DNA of 64,000 nucleotides from Lachnospiraceae bacterium (GCA_022845955.1 AP025576.1:3906001-3970000); one strand, 5' to 3'; positions 52,840 to 62,515 are shown, counted from the first letter of the stretch. Program-made: numbers and translations. The notes: a model not told the origin generated them from the letters alone.

Positions 52840-52918
52840 GAACAGCCACACCGGTCCTCCGGCAACGGCTGTTCCTACTGAAAGCTGCCCGGCAGGCCTG
52901 TTTCCGGCCTGCTCGGTT
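52840..52918 (+). promoter_or_regulatory. Structured 5' leader of the DAHP synthase gene
   Basis: Two hairpins fill the leader: GAACAGCC / GGCTGTTC (52840-52874) and GCAGGCC / GGCCTGC (52892-52912), the second followed by a T-containing stretch. It could be a weak attenuator or a stability element. I recognise no known riboswitch. Confidence 0.4.
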
Positions 52919-52947
52919 TCTATTTTACAGACAGGAGAAAATGCGTC

Positions 52948-53976
52948 ATGAGTTTCGAATTCATAAGAAAATTACCCACCCCAGATGAAATCAGGAAAGA
53001 ATATCCCATGCCGGAAAAGCTTATCCGGCTAAAAAAAGAAAGAGATCAGGAGATCCGGGATGTCATCACCGGAAAAAGCAGTAAGTTTCTGGTTATCATC
53101 GGCCCCTGCTCCGCCGATAACGAAGATGCCGTATGCGACTACATATCGAGGCTTGCCCGTATGAATGAAGCGGTTAAGGACAAGCTGATTCTGATTCCGA
53201 GAATCTATACAAACAAACCTCGTACCACGGGGGAAGGTTATAAAGGTATCGTTCACCAGCCGGATCCGGAAAAGAAACCGGATTTCCTTCAGGGACTGAT
53301 AGCGATGCGTAAAATGCACATCCGGGCTATCGAAGAATCCGGCCTCACGGCGGCGGATGAAATGCTTTATCCGGAAAACTGGCGCTACCTGTCCGACATT
53401 CTTTCTTATGTTGCTATCGGTGCACGATCCGTTGAGGATCAACAGCACCGCCTCACCGTCAGCGGCTTTGATGTACCCGCAGGCATGAAAAATCCCACCA
53501 GCGGCGATTTTTCCGTTATGCTGAACTCCGTACACGCCGCCCAGCATGCCCACTCCTTCATCTACCGCGGATGGGAGGTCAACACCACAGGAAATGAGCT
53601 GGCCCATACCGTGCTTCGCGGAGCCACCAACAAGCATGGACGAAACATTCCCAACTATCATTATGAAGATTTAAACACGCTTCTCACTCTTTACAACGAA
53701 AGGGATCTGAAAAACCCGGCCTGCATCATCGATGCCAACCACAGCAATTCCGATAAAAAGCATGACCAGCAGATCCGTATTGTCAAGGAAGTCATGCACA
53801 GCCGCAAGCTGAATAAGGATATCCACTCGCTTGTAAAAGGAGTTATGGTGGAAAGCTATATTGAAGAAGGCTGCCAGAAAGTAGGCGGAGGTATCTATGG
53901 TAAATCCATCACGGATCCCTGTCTTTCCTGGGAGGATTCGGAGAAGCTTATCTGCGATATTGCCGAATATGAATAA
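52948..53976 (+). CDS. aroF: 3-deoxy-7-phosphoheptulonate (DAHP) synthase, class I
   Basis: A 342-aa enzyme condensing phosphoenolpyruvate and erythrose-4-phosphate, the first step of aromatic amino acid synthesis. It has IGPCSADN, PRIYTNKPRTT, KNPTSGDF and DANHSNS, matching the AroF/G/H type typical of enterobacteria and some Clostridia. Length is normal. Which aromatic amino acid inhibits it cannot be told. AGGAG lies ahead of ATG 52948, after a structured leader; a terminator overlaps its stop codon. Confidence 0.95.
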   Translation: MSFEFIRKLPTPDEIRKEYPMPEKLIRLKKERDQEIRDVITGKSSKFLVIIGPCSADNEDAVCDYISRLARMNEAVKDKLILIPRIYTNKPRTTGEGYKGIVHQPDPEKKPDFLQGLIAMRKMHIRAIEESGLTAADEMLYPENWRYLSDILSYVAIGARSVEDQQHRLTVSGFDVPAGMKNPTSGDFSVMLNSVHAAQHAHSFIYRGWEVNTTGNELAHTVLRGATNKHGRNIPNYHYEDLNTLLTLYNERDLKNPACIIDANHSNSDKKHDQQIRIVKEVMHSRKLNKDIHSLVKGVMVESYIEEGCQKVGGGIYGKSITDPCLSWEDSEKLICDIAEYE

Positions 53977-54010
53977 AAAAATCTGCCGGTGAAAACCGGC
54001 AGATTTTTTT
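53975..54010. terminator. Bidirectional terminator
   Basis: AAAAAATCTGCCGGT-gaaa-ACCGGCAGATTTTTT stem between the convergent DAHP synthase and PII-like genes. Confidence 0.95.
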
Positions 54011-54026
54011 CAGCCCATATATTTTT

Positions 54027-54713
54027 CTACCCTTCCCATTCTTCGGAAATACGCAGGCCCGCCGTATCCGCCACCGGTAAGGAAAACACAATGGACTTTG
54101 CCTTACTTTCCAGGCCGGCATTTTCCATCACCGCTTTCATGATCTCTGTCTTTTTCTCCGTTCTCGCTACGATAAATATGATTTCCTTTTCCGCAGCAAG
54201 GGAGACGCCCAGGAATTTCTCTGCTTTCTCCATTCCGGTGCCCTTGGCATGTATGACGGTTCCCCCGCCTGCCCCGGCTTCCCTGGCCGCATCCATGATC
54301 ATGTTCGTATATCCGAAATTGGAAACCACAATAATAAGTTCATATTCCGTTTCCTTCAATACCGCTTCCTCCTCCTTTTCAAACTCCTGTCCCGCCAAAA
54401 GGAACTGGAGCGTCTTTCTGCCCCCCATACTGCTCACAGGTACAATAAATGAAATACCCGTGCCGGGCACATCAATATTCAGCTTTGTCTCCATTCCTTT
54501 TTTAACCTGTTTCCAGACTTCTCCGGTAACCGCGGTAAATAGGACTATTTTGTCGCTTTCTTCCAGCCCCAGATAATCCAATACCTCGCTGCTGGCCGTT
54601 CCTTTCCCCAGGGTGACCAAAATGACGGGAAGCTTCTCCGTCTTATACATGGAAGAGAACCGTTCTCCCTGGTCACGTCCGGTGATAGTCACCATCCAAT
54701 AGATTCTGCTCAT
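54027..54713 (-). CDS. PII-like signalling protein with two related halves
   Basis: A 228-aa protein. The C-terminal half (ELIIVVSNFGYTNMIMDAAREAGAGGGTVIHAKG) is plainly PII-like, and the N-terminal half looks like a second, more divergent PII-type ferredoxin-fold domain. The T-loop region and the usual uridylylated Tyr are absent. It lies 11 bp downstream of a DUF1538 membrane protein and is probably co-transcribed with it, so it most likely binds a nucleotide or small molecule and regulates that transporter, by analogy with GlnK-AmtB. The ligand is unknown. Confidence 0.82.
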   Translation of the reverse strand: MSRIYWMVTITGRDQGERFSSMYKTEKLPVILVTLGKGTASSEVLDYLGLEESDKIVLFTAVTGEVWKQVKKGMETKLNIDVPGTGISFIVPVSSMGGRKTLQFLLAGQEFEKEEEAVLKETEYELIIVVSNFGYTNMIMDAAREAGAGGGTVIHAKGTGMEKAEKFLGVSLAAEKEIIFIVARTEKKTEIMKAVMENAGLESKAKSIVFSLPVADTAGLRISEEWEG

Positions 54714-54724
54714 ATACGTTTCTC

Positions 54725-56314
54725 CTACAAATCGATGATATCATAATCGCCCCATGCCGCTTCTTCAGCAGGTATGGAAGCAAGCTGTGCTTCCTCGCTT
54801 TCCGCTTTCCTTGCACGCAATTGGAAAACCAGACCCAGTATCTGTATCGTTATAAGAGGAGTCATGGCTACCATGGCCACTACGCCGAAAGCATCCGCGA
54901 TAATATCTCCTCCCACCGCCAGACATGCGCCCATCGCAAAAGGCAGAAGAAAGGTAGCTGTCATCGGGCCGGAAGCAACGCCGCCGGAGTCAAAGGCAAT
55001 CGCCGTGAATATTTTGGGGACAAAGAAGGACAAGCCCAGCGCTATAAAATAACCGGGAACAATAAACCAAAGAATTGAAATTCCAGTAAGGACCCGGATC
55101 ATGGCCAGCCCCAGGGAAATGGAGACACCTACGGACAGGCTCAGCCCCATAGCCCCCGAAGAAATGGCCCCGTCCGTTATTTCCTCCACCTGTTTGGTAA
55201 GGACAAAAACCGCAGGCTCCGCCCGGACAACGAAATAGCCGATAAGCATGCCTATGGGGACAATGATCCAACGGTAGGGAAGCCCTGCGATTACCTGCCC
55301 CAGATAATTACCTGCAGGCATAAAGCCAACATTCACCCCGGTCAGGAACAGCACAAGCCCCACATATGTATAAACGAGGCCTACCCCTATTTTAATCAGG
55401 CTTTTTCCCGGCACCAGTTTAAATATGATCTGAAACAGGAAAAAGAACAGGACTATCGGCAAAAGGGAAATTGCCATTTCCTTCAGATAATCGGGAAAAC
55501 CTCCCAGGAAATACTTCCATAATTCCACAGAATCTGCTATTTCCGGGATTTCCACAGGTACATAATCCCCGCCGGAAGGACGATAAATCATCCCCAGCAG
55601 CATCACAGCCAAAATCGGTCCGATGGAACAGAGGGCTACCAGGCCGAAGCTGTCGTCCGAAGCATGGCGGTCACTTCGTATAGAGGAAATACCAATACCC
55701 ATAGCCATGATAAAAGGAACCGTCATAGGTCCTGTCGTAACACCGCCGGAATCAAACGCTACAGCCAGGAAATCCCTGGGGACAAAAAACGTCAGAATAA
55801 ATATCAGGCCATAAAAGAATACCAGCAACGGAGGAAGCGCTATGCTAAAAAGCATACGCAGCAATGCCACGATCAGGAATACTCCCACACCGCAGGCAAC
55901 CGACAGAATCAGTATCGCGTTGGGAATGGAGGGCACCTGTTCCGCCAGAACCTGGAGATCCGGTTCGGATATGGTAATAATAAAACCAAGAATAAAACTC
56001 ATCGGCACAATGACCCACAGCTTTTTGGACTGTGTCATACAGGTTCCCACCCGTTCCCCCATTGGCGTCATTGCCATATCCACGCCCATGGTAAAAAAGA
56101 CCATCCCCGCAATGAGCAGCACTGCCCCGACAAGGAAAGCCATTAAGATTCCCGGTGACACCGGTGCAATTGTAAAACATAAGAGCAATACAATAACGAT
56201 TACAGGTAATACGGCCTTAACTGTTTCTTTTAACTTTTCATGGAGGATTTTACGAAAAAACTTCAAATATACTCTGCCTTTCTGCTTTGCCATTGGCCGG
56301 GAAGCCAACTTCAT
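54725..56314 (-). CDS. DUF1538-family membrane protein with internal duplication
   Basis: A 529-aa polytopic membrane protein with two homologous halves. The motif AFDSGGVTTGPMT (first half) recurs as AFDSGGVASGPMT (second half), and each half also has an SEPD/AEPA-containing helix turn, suggesting an inverted or tandem repeat transporter. The family (DUF1538) has no firmly known substrate. The paired PII-like gene downstream suggests allosteric control by cellular metabolite status. Start is uncertain: ATG 56314 or 56293, neither with a strong ribosome binding site. A GCATAATTATGC palindrome lies at 56361-56372. Confidence 0.85.
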   Translation of the reverse strand: MKLASRPMAKQKGRVYLKFFRKILHEKLKETVKAVLPVIVIVLLLCFTIAPVSPGILMAFLVGAVLLIAGMVFFTMGVDMAMTPMGERVGTCMTQSKKLWVIVPMSFILGFIITISEPDLQVLAEQVPSIPNAILILSVACGVGVFLIVALLRMLFSIALPPLLVFFYGLIFILTFFVPRDFLAVAFDSGGVTTGPMTVPFIMAMGIGISSIRSDRHASDDSFGLVALCSIGPILAVMLLGMIYRPSGGDYVPVEIPEIADSVELWKYFLGGFPDYLKEMAISLLPIVLFFFLFQIIFKLVPGKSLIKIGVGLVYTYVGLVLFLTGVNVGFMPAGNYLGQVIAGLPYRWIIVPIGMLIGYFVVRAEPAVFVLTKQVEEITDGAISSGAMGLSLSVGVSISLGLAMIRVLTGISILWFIVPGYFIALGLSFFVPKIFTAIAFDSGGVASGPMTATFLLPFAMGACLAVGGDIIADAFGVVAMVAMTPLITIQILGLVFQLRARKAESEEAQLASIPAEEAAWGDYDIIDL

Positions 56315-56465
56315 TTGAGGTTACCGGATATACAAGAAATGCTTATCTTCTATGATTATAGCATAATTATGCATTATAAAAACAGAAAAAAGGCAGCCCG
56401 TTTTTATATTTAGCGCTTTCTTAGCGCAGGAACAAGCAGAGAGGGAATCCTCTTTGTTTAGGAAC

Positions 56466-57350
56466 TTAACTTCTTGGATGTGTCCTTTGGTATACGGTCC
56501 TCAGCTGTACCCCGTTACGGCCGGCATACACCTGTGTGGAAGAAATGTCGGAGTGCCCCATCATTTCCTGGACACTGTGTAAATCCGCACCGTTTTGCAC
56601 CAAATGGGCGGCAAAGGAATGGCGGAGAGTATGTGGTGTAATATCCGCTTCAATTCCTGCCTTCTGCGCATATATCTTAATCAGCTTCCAAAAACCCTGA
56701 CGGCTCATGGGCTTTCCCGCGCAGTTTACAAAAAGAGTATCGACGGCGGCCCCTTTGGTCAGCTGATCCCTGGCTCCCTTCAAATAACAGGCCAGCGCCT
56801 CTTTTGCCTTGTTTCCAAAAGGCACCGCCCTTTCCTTAACACCGTCTCTGCAGATAATATATCCCAGACGGAGATTCAGATCCGAACTGCGCAGAGAAAT
56901 CAACTCCGAAACCCGGATTCCCGTAGCATACAGAAGCTCCAGCATGGCTTTATCCCGGATATCCTTCGGGGAATTGTTACCGGGCTGCTCCAGCAGCCGG
57001 ACAGCTTCATCCACAGTGAGCACTTCCGGCACCTTTTTCTCTATCCTGGGAGCCTTCAAATGCTCCGACATATCCTCGGAAACCATCCCTTTTCTAAGCA
57101 TAAAATGAAAAAAAGCCTTTACGGCCGCAATGTGGCGGGATACAGTAGCCGGTGCAAACTGATTCTTTTCCAGGTATAGCACATAAGAATTCAGGGAAGT
57201 TTCCGTTATTCTTCCAGCCTCCTCAATTCCCTGGTTTCGGAGAAATGCCTGCAGCTTCTGCAAATCCCGCTTATAAGACAGTTCCGTATTAACTGAAGTT
57301 TTTTTCTCCTCATGCAGATATGATATAAAATCCCGTATCTCGTTTTCCAT
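56466..57350 (-). CDS. xerD: XerC/XerD-type tyrosine recombinase
   Basis: A 294-aa tyrosine recombinase that probably resolves chromosome dimers at dif. Catalytic residues are visible: Arg in ATGIRVSEL, His-x-x-Arg in HTLRHSFA, His in MMGHSDIS, and Tyr in QVYAG. An N-terminal SAM-like core-binding domain precedes them. ATG 57350 follows GGAAGG. Position next to spoIIM matches the ripX/xerD neighbourhood of Bacillus, so it is housekeeping and not a mobile-element integrase. Confidence 0.92.
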   Translation of the reverse strand: MENEIRDFISYLHEEKKTSVNTELSYKRDLQKLQAFLRNQGIEEAGRITETSLNSYVLYLEKNQFAPATVSRHIAAVKAFFHFMLRKGMVSEDMSEHLKAPRIEKKVPEVLTVDEAVRLLEQPGNNSPKDIRDKAMLELLYATGIRVSELISLRSSDLNLRLGYIICRDGVKERAVPFGNKAKEALACYLKGARDQLTKGAAVDTLFVNCAGKPMSRQGFWKLIKIYAQKAGIEADITPHTLRHSFAAHLVQNGADLHSVQEMMGHSDISSTQVYAGRNGVQLRTVYQRTHPRS

Positions 57351-57537
57351 GCCCCAATGCCTTCCCGAAAAATGTTTATGTAAACCAAAAGAATATGTAA
57401 AAAATATTATAATCAGTTTTTCGAAGAAAAGCAATGCGCATTTTCCCTGATTTTACGGGATTTTCCTGTTCATTTTGCCTCAGGCACTAGATATCGGTAA
57501 TCGATATTTTGTCATCACAATATGTGGTAAGCCCTTC

Positions 57538-58146
57538 CTAAAAAAAGTGGAAAATTTTTTGGAGAAAGATAGGATTTACATAACTTTCCACCAGACACCC
57601 GGTAAGGAGCATTCCTAAAATAAAAATAAGAGTCCCCGCCCGCACGGCGGACAAACCTGCATGCTTCCCTGCTGCGTTCCCCGGATAGCGTGCGGTCCGC
57701 ATTCGTTCCTGGAACCCCTGGCACCACCGGAACAGAAGAAGGTATGCCGGAGCCAGAAGCAGTATCTGCGGGAAAATCCCTCCTGTAAAAATAAGAATGC
57801 CCCGTATCCCATACCGTATGGACAGAACGGACAAGATGGTGCCCGCACAGAACCCGGCCCAGATCAGATACACACTTACCGCAATGCTTCCCACTCCCGC
57901 AAGGGTAAGGGCAATCAGCAGTATTGCCGGTGAAAACCGCTCTTTCATACTGTAAAAAAACAACATGGGCTTATCTATATCCAGTACTCCCATACGTCCC
58001 ACACTGAAGCTGTCCAGAAAATCCGCGTTTCCCACAAGGCTTTCCTGCCCCACATAAATAAGAGCAAGTCCTGCTAAAAAACCGGCTATAAAGAGAGCCA
58101 GGATACGTCCATTCAACTTTGTCTCGGCCAAACCGCCTCTTTCCAT
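57538..58146 (-). CDS. spoIIM: Stage II sporulation protein M
   Basis: A 202-aa membrane protein with about five helices, matching SpoIIM, a part of the SpoIIDMP machine that remodels peptidoglycan during engulfment. The signature includes the FSVGRMG loop and YGIRGILIFTGGIFPQ. Full length. It supports the view that the organism forms endospores. It sits between a Nudix hydrolase and xerD, a common arrangement in Clostridia. Confidence 0.9.
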   Translation of the reverse strand: MERGGLAETKLNGRILALFIAGFLAGLALIYVGQESLVGNADFLDSFSVGRMGVLDIDKPMLFFYSMKERFSPAILLIALTLAGVGSIAVSVYLIWAGFCAGTILSVLSIRYGIRGILIFTGGIFPQILLLAPAYLLLFRWCQGFQERMRTARYPGNAAGKHAGLSAVRAGTLIFILGMLLTGCLVESYVNPIFLQKIFHFF

Positions 58147-58283
58147 ACAAAAAATCCCCTTTGCCTGCTTTTTTCAATATATGCACCGTACCAAGCGCAC
58201 ATGCATGCAAAGGGGCCGCATCCGCCCAATTAAATCGCTTCACGACAGGCCGGATACTTCCTGCTGCCCCGTTTTCTTACGGT

Positions 58284-58325
58284 CTGCGCAGTAAATGCGC
58301 AGGCCTGCCTGAACTGTTACTGTTA
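58284..58325. repeat. Intergenic palindromic element, copy C
   Basis: Hairpin CTGCGCA-GTAAA-TGCGCAG followed by GCCTGCCTGAACTGTTACTGTTA. It shares its core and 3' flank with copies at 5897 (inverted) and 41015. Confidence 0.55.
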
Positions 58326-58339
58326 CAAGGGATCAACTG

Positions 58340-58879
58340 CTACTTCCTGTATTTGGCACGGTAACTCATAATCGCAGAAATGGTTTTGGAGTCTTCGATT
58401 TCTCCTGCAAATATTTTTTCACATAATTCATCAACCGTGTAAGCTTCCACATCAATATATTCATCTTCATCCAGATGCTGGCTTCCGGGGATTAAATCCG
58501 TTGCTACATAAATATCTATTTTCTCATTGCAGAAGGCTACGGTAGTCCGGATCGTAATCAGCCACTGTATCTTTCCCGCGCGATAACCTGTTTCTTCTTC
58601 CAGCTCCCTTGCCGCCGCTTCCTTTGTGGGTTCGTCCGGCCCGTTCAGGCCCCCTGCCGGGATTTCCAGAGTATACCGGTCAAGGGCATTCCGATACTGT
58701 CTCACCAGCAGAAGTTTTCCATCCGCTGTCACCGGAACAACAGCAGCAGCCCCCTGATGCTTGATAAAATCCCATTTGACTACTCTGCCGTTGGGTACCT
58801 GCACGGTATCCTTGTAGAAATCAATAATGGAGCCTTTATACACCAGTTCCCTGTCCAAACGTTTAAATTCGTCCGCCAT
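58340..58879 (-). CDS. Nudix hydrolase, ADP-ribose pyrophosphatase type
   Basis: A 179-aa Nudix protein of the NudF/ADP-ribose pyrophosphatase group, cleaving ADP-ribose to AMP and ribose-5-phosphate. The Nudix box runs GGLNGPDEP...AARELEEETGY, and the upstream EIPAG and downstream LDEDEYIDV segments match the subgroup. The neighbourhood with spoIIM and xerD is the usual one. It is preceded by the rny terminator. Confidence 0.92.
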   Translation of the reverse strand: MADEFKRLDRELVYKGSIIDFYKDTVQVPNGRVVKWDFIKHQGAAAVVPVTADGKLLLVRQYRNALDRYTLEIPAGGLNGPDEPTKEAAARELEEETGYRAGKIQWLITIRTTVAFCNEKIDIYVATDLIPGSQHLDEDEYIDVEAYTVDELCEKIFAGEIEDSKTISAIMSYRAKYRK

Positions 58880-58905
58880 TCCTCTTTTCTCCTATCCTCA
58901 ATATT

Positions 58906-58937
58906 TAAAAGCCCTGCAGGAATACCTGCAAGGCTTT
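58906..58937 (-). terminator. Terminator of rny
   Basis: Stem AAAAGCCCTGCAGG / CCTGCAAGGCTTTT with one mismatch, immediately after the rny stop codon. Confidence 0.85.
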
Positions 58938-58945
58938 TACAATTG

Positions 58946-60493
58946 CTATTTTGCGTAATCAGAAACACGGCTTTCTCTGATAACATTAACTTTAATCTGT
59001 CCGGGATATTCCAGTTCCGCTTCAATCGCTTTGGAAATATCACGTGCCATCAGTATCATGTCCGCATCCGATACCTGTTCAGGAACTACCATAACGCGAA
59101 TCTCTCTACCTGCCTGAATAGCAAAAGATTTGTCCACACCTTTGAAATTGTTTGCAATGTCTTCTAACTGAGTTAATCTGCTTGTATAAGTTTCCAGGGT
59201 TTCTCTTCTCGCACCCGGTCTTGCCGCAGAAATCGTATCTGCAGCCTGGACAATACATGCAATCAATGTAGTAGGCTCCACATCACCATGATGGGATTCC
59301 ACCGCATTAATAACCGTTGCGGATTCCTTATACTTTTTACAAAGTTCCACGCCAAGCTGAATATGGGAACCTTCCATTTCGTGATCCACAGCTTTACCGA
59401 TATCATGCAGTAAGCCGGCACGTTTGGCCATTCTCACATCTAAACCAAGCTCTGATGCCAAAAGTCCTGACAGCTGAGCCACCTCTATTGAATGCTTTAA
59501 CGCGTTCTGTCCATAACTTGTCCTGAACTTTAATTTGCCCAGTAATTTTACGAGTTCCGGATGAACACCATGAACTCCAACTTCCAGTATCGCGGATTCC
59601 CCTTCCTCTTTAATCATAACTTCTACTTCTTTTTGCGCCTTTTCCACCATTTCTTCAATTCTTGCGGGATGGATACGTCCGTCAACAATAAGCTTCTCAA
59701 GCGCAATTCTTGCTACTTCCCTTCTGATTGGATCAAAAGAGGATAAAATTACTGCTTCCGGTGTATCATCAATGATTAAATCCACGCCGGTTAAGGTTTC
59801 AAGGGTTCTGATATTCCTTCCCTCTCGTCCGATAATTCTTCCCTTCATCTCATCATTAGGAAGCTGTACCACGGAAATAGTCGCCTCCGACACATGGTCA
59901 GCCGCACATCTCTGAATAGCTGTAACCACATATTCCCTGGCTTTTTTGTCTGCTTCCTCTTTGGCCCTGCTCTCCATATCCTTGATCATCACGGCCGATT
60001 CATGCTTCACTTCATCTTCAACAATTTTCAATAAGTAATCTTTTGCCTGTTCGGAGGTCAAACCTGAGATTCGTTCCAGTTCCTGTACTCTCTGCTCATT
60101 CAGCTTCGCGATCTCTTCCTTCTGCTTTCCTAATTCCTCTTCCCTGGCTGCCAGCACGGATTCCTTCTTTTCGATGGCATCCGACTTCTTGTCCACGTTC
60201 TCTTCCTTCTGCTGCACTCTTCTTTCAAAGCGCTGCACCTCGGCTCTGCGTTCCTTGATCTCCTTATCCAGTTCGTTTTTGGCACGAATGGATTCTTCCT
60301 TCACTTCCAGCAGTCCTTCCCGCTTTTTGGATTCCGCGGTCTTTACCGCATCATCGATAATCTCTCTTGCCTTGTCTTCGGCGTTGCCGATTTTGGTTTC
60401 AGTTTCTTTCTTCCTATATGCAGAAGTTACTGCAAACGTAACCGGGATAGAAATCACCAAAGTAACCGCTACTGCTATTACATAACTAAGCAT
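58946..60493 (-). CDS. rny: Ribonuclease Y
   Basis: A 515-aa membrane-anchored endoribonuclease that starts decay of many mRNAs. It has an N-terminal membrane helix ([18 protein letters not shown]), a long charged coiled coil (about 30-200), a KH domain ([17 protein letters not shown]) and an HD domain ([12 protein letters not shown]). I start at ATG 60493, eleven bases after AGGAGG; a GTG at 60505 lies directly on that site. The promoter is strong. Confidence 0.97.
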   Translation of the reverse strand: MLSYVIAVAVTLVISIPVTFAVTSAYRKKETETKIGNAEDKAREIIDDAVKTAESKKREGLLEVKEESIRAKNELDKEIKERRAEVQRFERRVQQKEENVDKKSDAIEKKESVLAAREEELGKQKEEIAKLNEQRVQELERISGLTSEQAKDYLLKIVEDEVKHESAVMIKDMESRAKEEADKKAREYVVTAIQRCAADHVSEATISVVQLPNDEMKGRIIGREGRNIRTLETLTGVDLIIDDTPEAVILSSFDPIRREVARIALEKLIVDGRIHPARIEEMVEKAQKEVEVMIKEEGESAILEVGVHGVHPELVKLLGKLKFRTSYGQNALKHSIEVAQLSGLLASELGLDVRMAKRAGLLHDIGKAVDHEMEGSHIQLGVELCKKYKESATVINAVESHHGDVEPTTLIACIVQAADTISAARPGARRETLETYTSRLTQLEDIANNFKGVDKSFAIQAGREIRVMVVPEQVSDADMILMARDISKAIEAELEYPGQIKVNVIRESRVSDYAK

Positions 60494-60591
60494 AGACAGG
60501 AGCACCTCCTTATTAAATTTTCATTGTGCGAATATCTGTTATAGAATGTATGTACGCCAAACATTCTTATAAGCGATTTTACAACACTTCA

Positions 60592-60620
60592 ATTTTAATA
60601 AATAACAGGTATTATGTCAA
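60592..60620 (-). promoter_or_regulatory. Promoter of rny
   Basis: Minus-strand TTGACA, 17 bp, TAAAAT, about 100 nt upstream of the start. Confidence 0.75.
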
Positions 60621-60672
60621 GTAGAAAAGCATATTCTCACCAATTTTCATAACTTTTGCACAAGATTACCTG

Positions 60673-61311
60673 CTATTCCCAGGAATTTTCCGCTCCGTAA
60701 TCCTCACAATTCATGGCTCTGCGTATCTTATCGGGCGAAAAACCTTTCCTGTATAAAAAGGCCTGCACCCGTCTTTTCTCCTTTAAATCGGCATGCTCCG
60801 CGTCATAATGCTTCTTTTTCAGCAGCTCTTTGATCATCCCTTCCTCGTCCTGAAGCCCATCCTCCTCCTGAACGATACGCATGGCCTCTTCGATGCCGTT
60901 TCTGTCGATCCCTTTGCGCCGCAGTTCCTCTTCCATGCATCTGCGGCTTTTGCGTTCCAAATAGGCAGACACATAGCGTCTGGCATAAGCCGCATCGTCG
61001 ATATATCCGAAGGACTCCACATAGGCTAAGGCTTCCGCTATTACAGACGGCGGATATTTCCCCTGGCGGAGCTTGTCCTCCATCTGCTGTCTGGTATATT
61101 CCCTGGACTTCAGCAGATTCATACAGCGCAGTTTAGCCCTTTTGGGAAGCACATGTTCCATAATTTCATCAAATACATCCTGTGCCAGCTCCCGGTTTTC
61201 AGAAATGCCGTATTTATGAAGTTCGCCTTTGTACAATACAAAGGCGAATTCTCCGTCAATACTGACTGCATATTTTGTTTTATTGACTGGTTCTGTTTTT
61301 GTAATAAGCAT
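60673..61311 (-). CDS. recX: RecX regulator of RecA
   Basis: A 212-aa RecX protein, a modulator of RecA filaments. It is helical with three tandem three-helix units (SREYTRQQMEDKLRQ, KSRRCMEEELRRKGID, EKRRVQAFLYRKGFS). It starts 15 bp after the recA stop and is clearly co-transcribed with it under SOS control. Length is typical. Confidence 0.93.
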   Translation of the reverse strand: MLITKTEPVNKTKYAVSIDGEFAFVLYKGELHKYGISENRELAQDVFDEIMEHVLPKRAKLRCMNLLKSREYTRQQMEDKLRQGKYPPSVIAEALAYVESFGYIDDAAYARRYVSAYLERKSRRCMEEELRRKGIDRNGIEEAMRIVQEEDGLQDEEGMIKELLKKKHYDAEHADLKEKRRVQAFLYRKGFSPDKIRRAMNCEDYGAENSWE

Positions 61312-61326
61312 TTTTTACTCTGCCCT

Positions 61327-62445
61327 TCAGGCCTTTGCCGCGTCCTTGGACTGGGCTTTTGCAGGTTCTTTTCCCTCTTTTGCCGCTTTTCCATCCGCAG
61401 CGTCCTTCGCTGCCCCCGCCTTCTTGTCGGGTTCTTCTTCTGCCTTCTTCCCGTCAAGCTCATAGAAGGAGCGCACCTTCTGCTCGATTTCCGCGCAGAT
61501 GGCCGTATTCTCTTTCAGGAAGTTCTTTGCATTCTCCCGGCCCTGGCCGATTTTATTGCCTTCGTAAGCAAACCAGGCACCGCTCTTGTTTACAATATTC
61601 AGATTTGCCGCCAAATCCAGGATATCACCCACCCTGGAGATACCTTCACCGAACATGATATCGAATTCCGCTTCCTTGAACGGAGGGGCTATCTTATTCT
61701 TAACCACCTTGACACGGGTACGGTTACCAACCACTTCCCCGCCCTGTTTCAGGGATTCGATTCTTCTTACGTCCAGACGGATGGTGGAATAGAACTTCAG
61801 CGCACGTCCGCCGGTGGTAGTCTCGGGATTACCGAACATAATACCCACCTTTTCACGCAGCTGGTTGATAAAAATAACCGTACAGTTGGACTTGCTGATT
61901 ACCGCCGTCAACTTTCTGAGGGCCTGGGACATCAGCCTGGCCTGCAGGCCCACATGGCTGTCTCCCATATCTCCGTCAATCTCGGCCTTGGGAACCAAAG
62001 CTGCCACGGAGTCCACTACAACAACATCAATCGCGCCGGAACGCACCATCGTCTCCGTAATTTCCAGAGCCTGTTCTCCGTTATCCGGCTGAGAGATATA
62101 AAGGTTGTCAATATCCACGCCGATATTCTTGGCATAAACAGGATCCAGCGCATGTTCCGCATCGATAAAGCCGGCAATTCCGCCCCTTTTCTGTACCTCA
62201 GCAATCATATGTAAAGTGACCGTAGTCTTACCACTGGACTCCGGTCCATATATCTCAACAATTCTTCCCCTGGGAATGCCTCCCAGGCCCAGCGCGATAT
62301 CAAGGCTTAAAGACCCTGTGGGTATCGTCTCCACATTCATCTGTGTGGAAGGATCTCCCAGCTTCATTACGGCACCCTTTCCGAACTGCTTCTCTATCTG
62401 TGATAACGCGGCGTCAAGTGCTTTTAACTTTTCTTCTTTTTCCAT
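61327..62445 (-). CDS. recA: RecA recombinase
   Basis: A 372-aa strand-exchange protein and SOS coprotease. Walker A is GPESSGKT, followed by [10 protein letters not shown] and the L2 loop [22 protein letters not shown]. The C-terminal 35 residues are an Ala/Lys/Glu/Asp-rich tail longer and more lysine-rich than the usual acidic one. Its promoter carries two LexA-type sites. recX follows 15 bp downstream. Confidence 0.99.
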   Translation of the reverse strand: MEKEEKLKALDAALSQIEKQFGKGAVMKLGDPSTQMNVETIPTGSLSLDIALGLGGIPRGRIVEIYGPESSGKTTVTLHMIAEVQKRGGIAGFIDAEHALDPVYAKNIGVDIDNLYISQPDNGEQALEITETMVRSGAIDVVVVDSVAALVPKAEIDGDMGDSHVGLQARLMSQALRKLTAVISKSNCTVIFINQLREKVGIMFGNPETTTGGRALKFYSTIRLDVRRIESLKQGGEVVGNRTRVKVVKNKIAPPFKEAEFDIMFGEGISRVGDILDLAANLNIVNKSGAWFAYEGNKIGQGRENAKNFLKENTAICAEIEQKVRSFYELDGKKAEEEPDKKAGAAKDAADGKAAKEGKEPAKAQSKDAAKA

Positions 62446-62465
62446 TATTTTCTCCTTCTCTTCCA

Positions 62466-62515
62466 GAACAGACGTTCTCTTTTCATATAATAAAACATCT
62501 GTTCGTATTTGTCAA
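62466..62515 (-). promoter_or_regulatory. recA promoter with two LexA boxes
   Basis: Minus-strand TTGACA (62510-62515), 17 bp, TATTAT (62487-62492). One LexA-like site with a single mismatch (GAACAGATGTTT) fills the spacer at 62493-62504, and a perfect GAACGTCTGTTC lies just downstream at 62466-62477. Confidence 0.85.

Noticed and set aside
52832-52950. Possible leader peptide upstream of the DAHP synthase (open frame from ATG 52832).
   Set aside because: Its ATG overlaps the promoter -10 element, so it precedes the transcription start; no aromatic-codon cluster is present.
56466-57350. Tyrosine recombinase as evidence for an integrated mobile element.
   Set aside because: It is XerD-like in size and lies in the conserved spoIIM-Nudix neighbourhood; no attachment sites or phage genes are seen.
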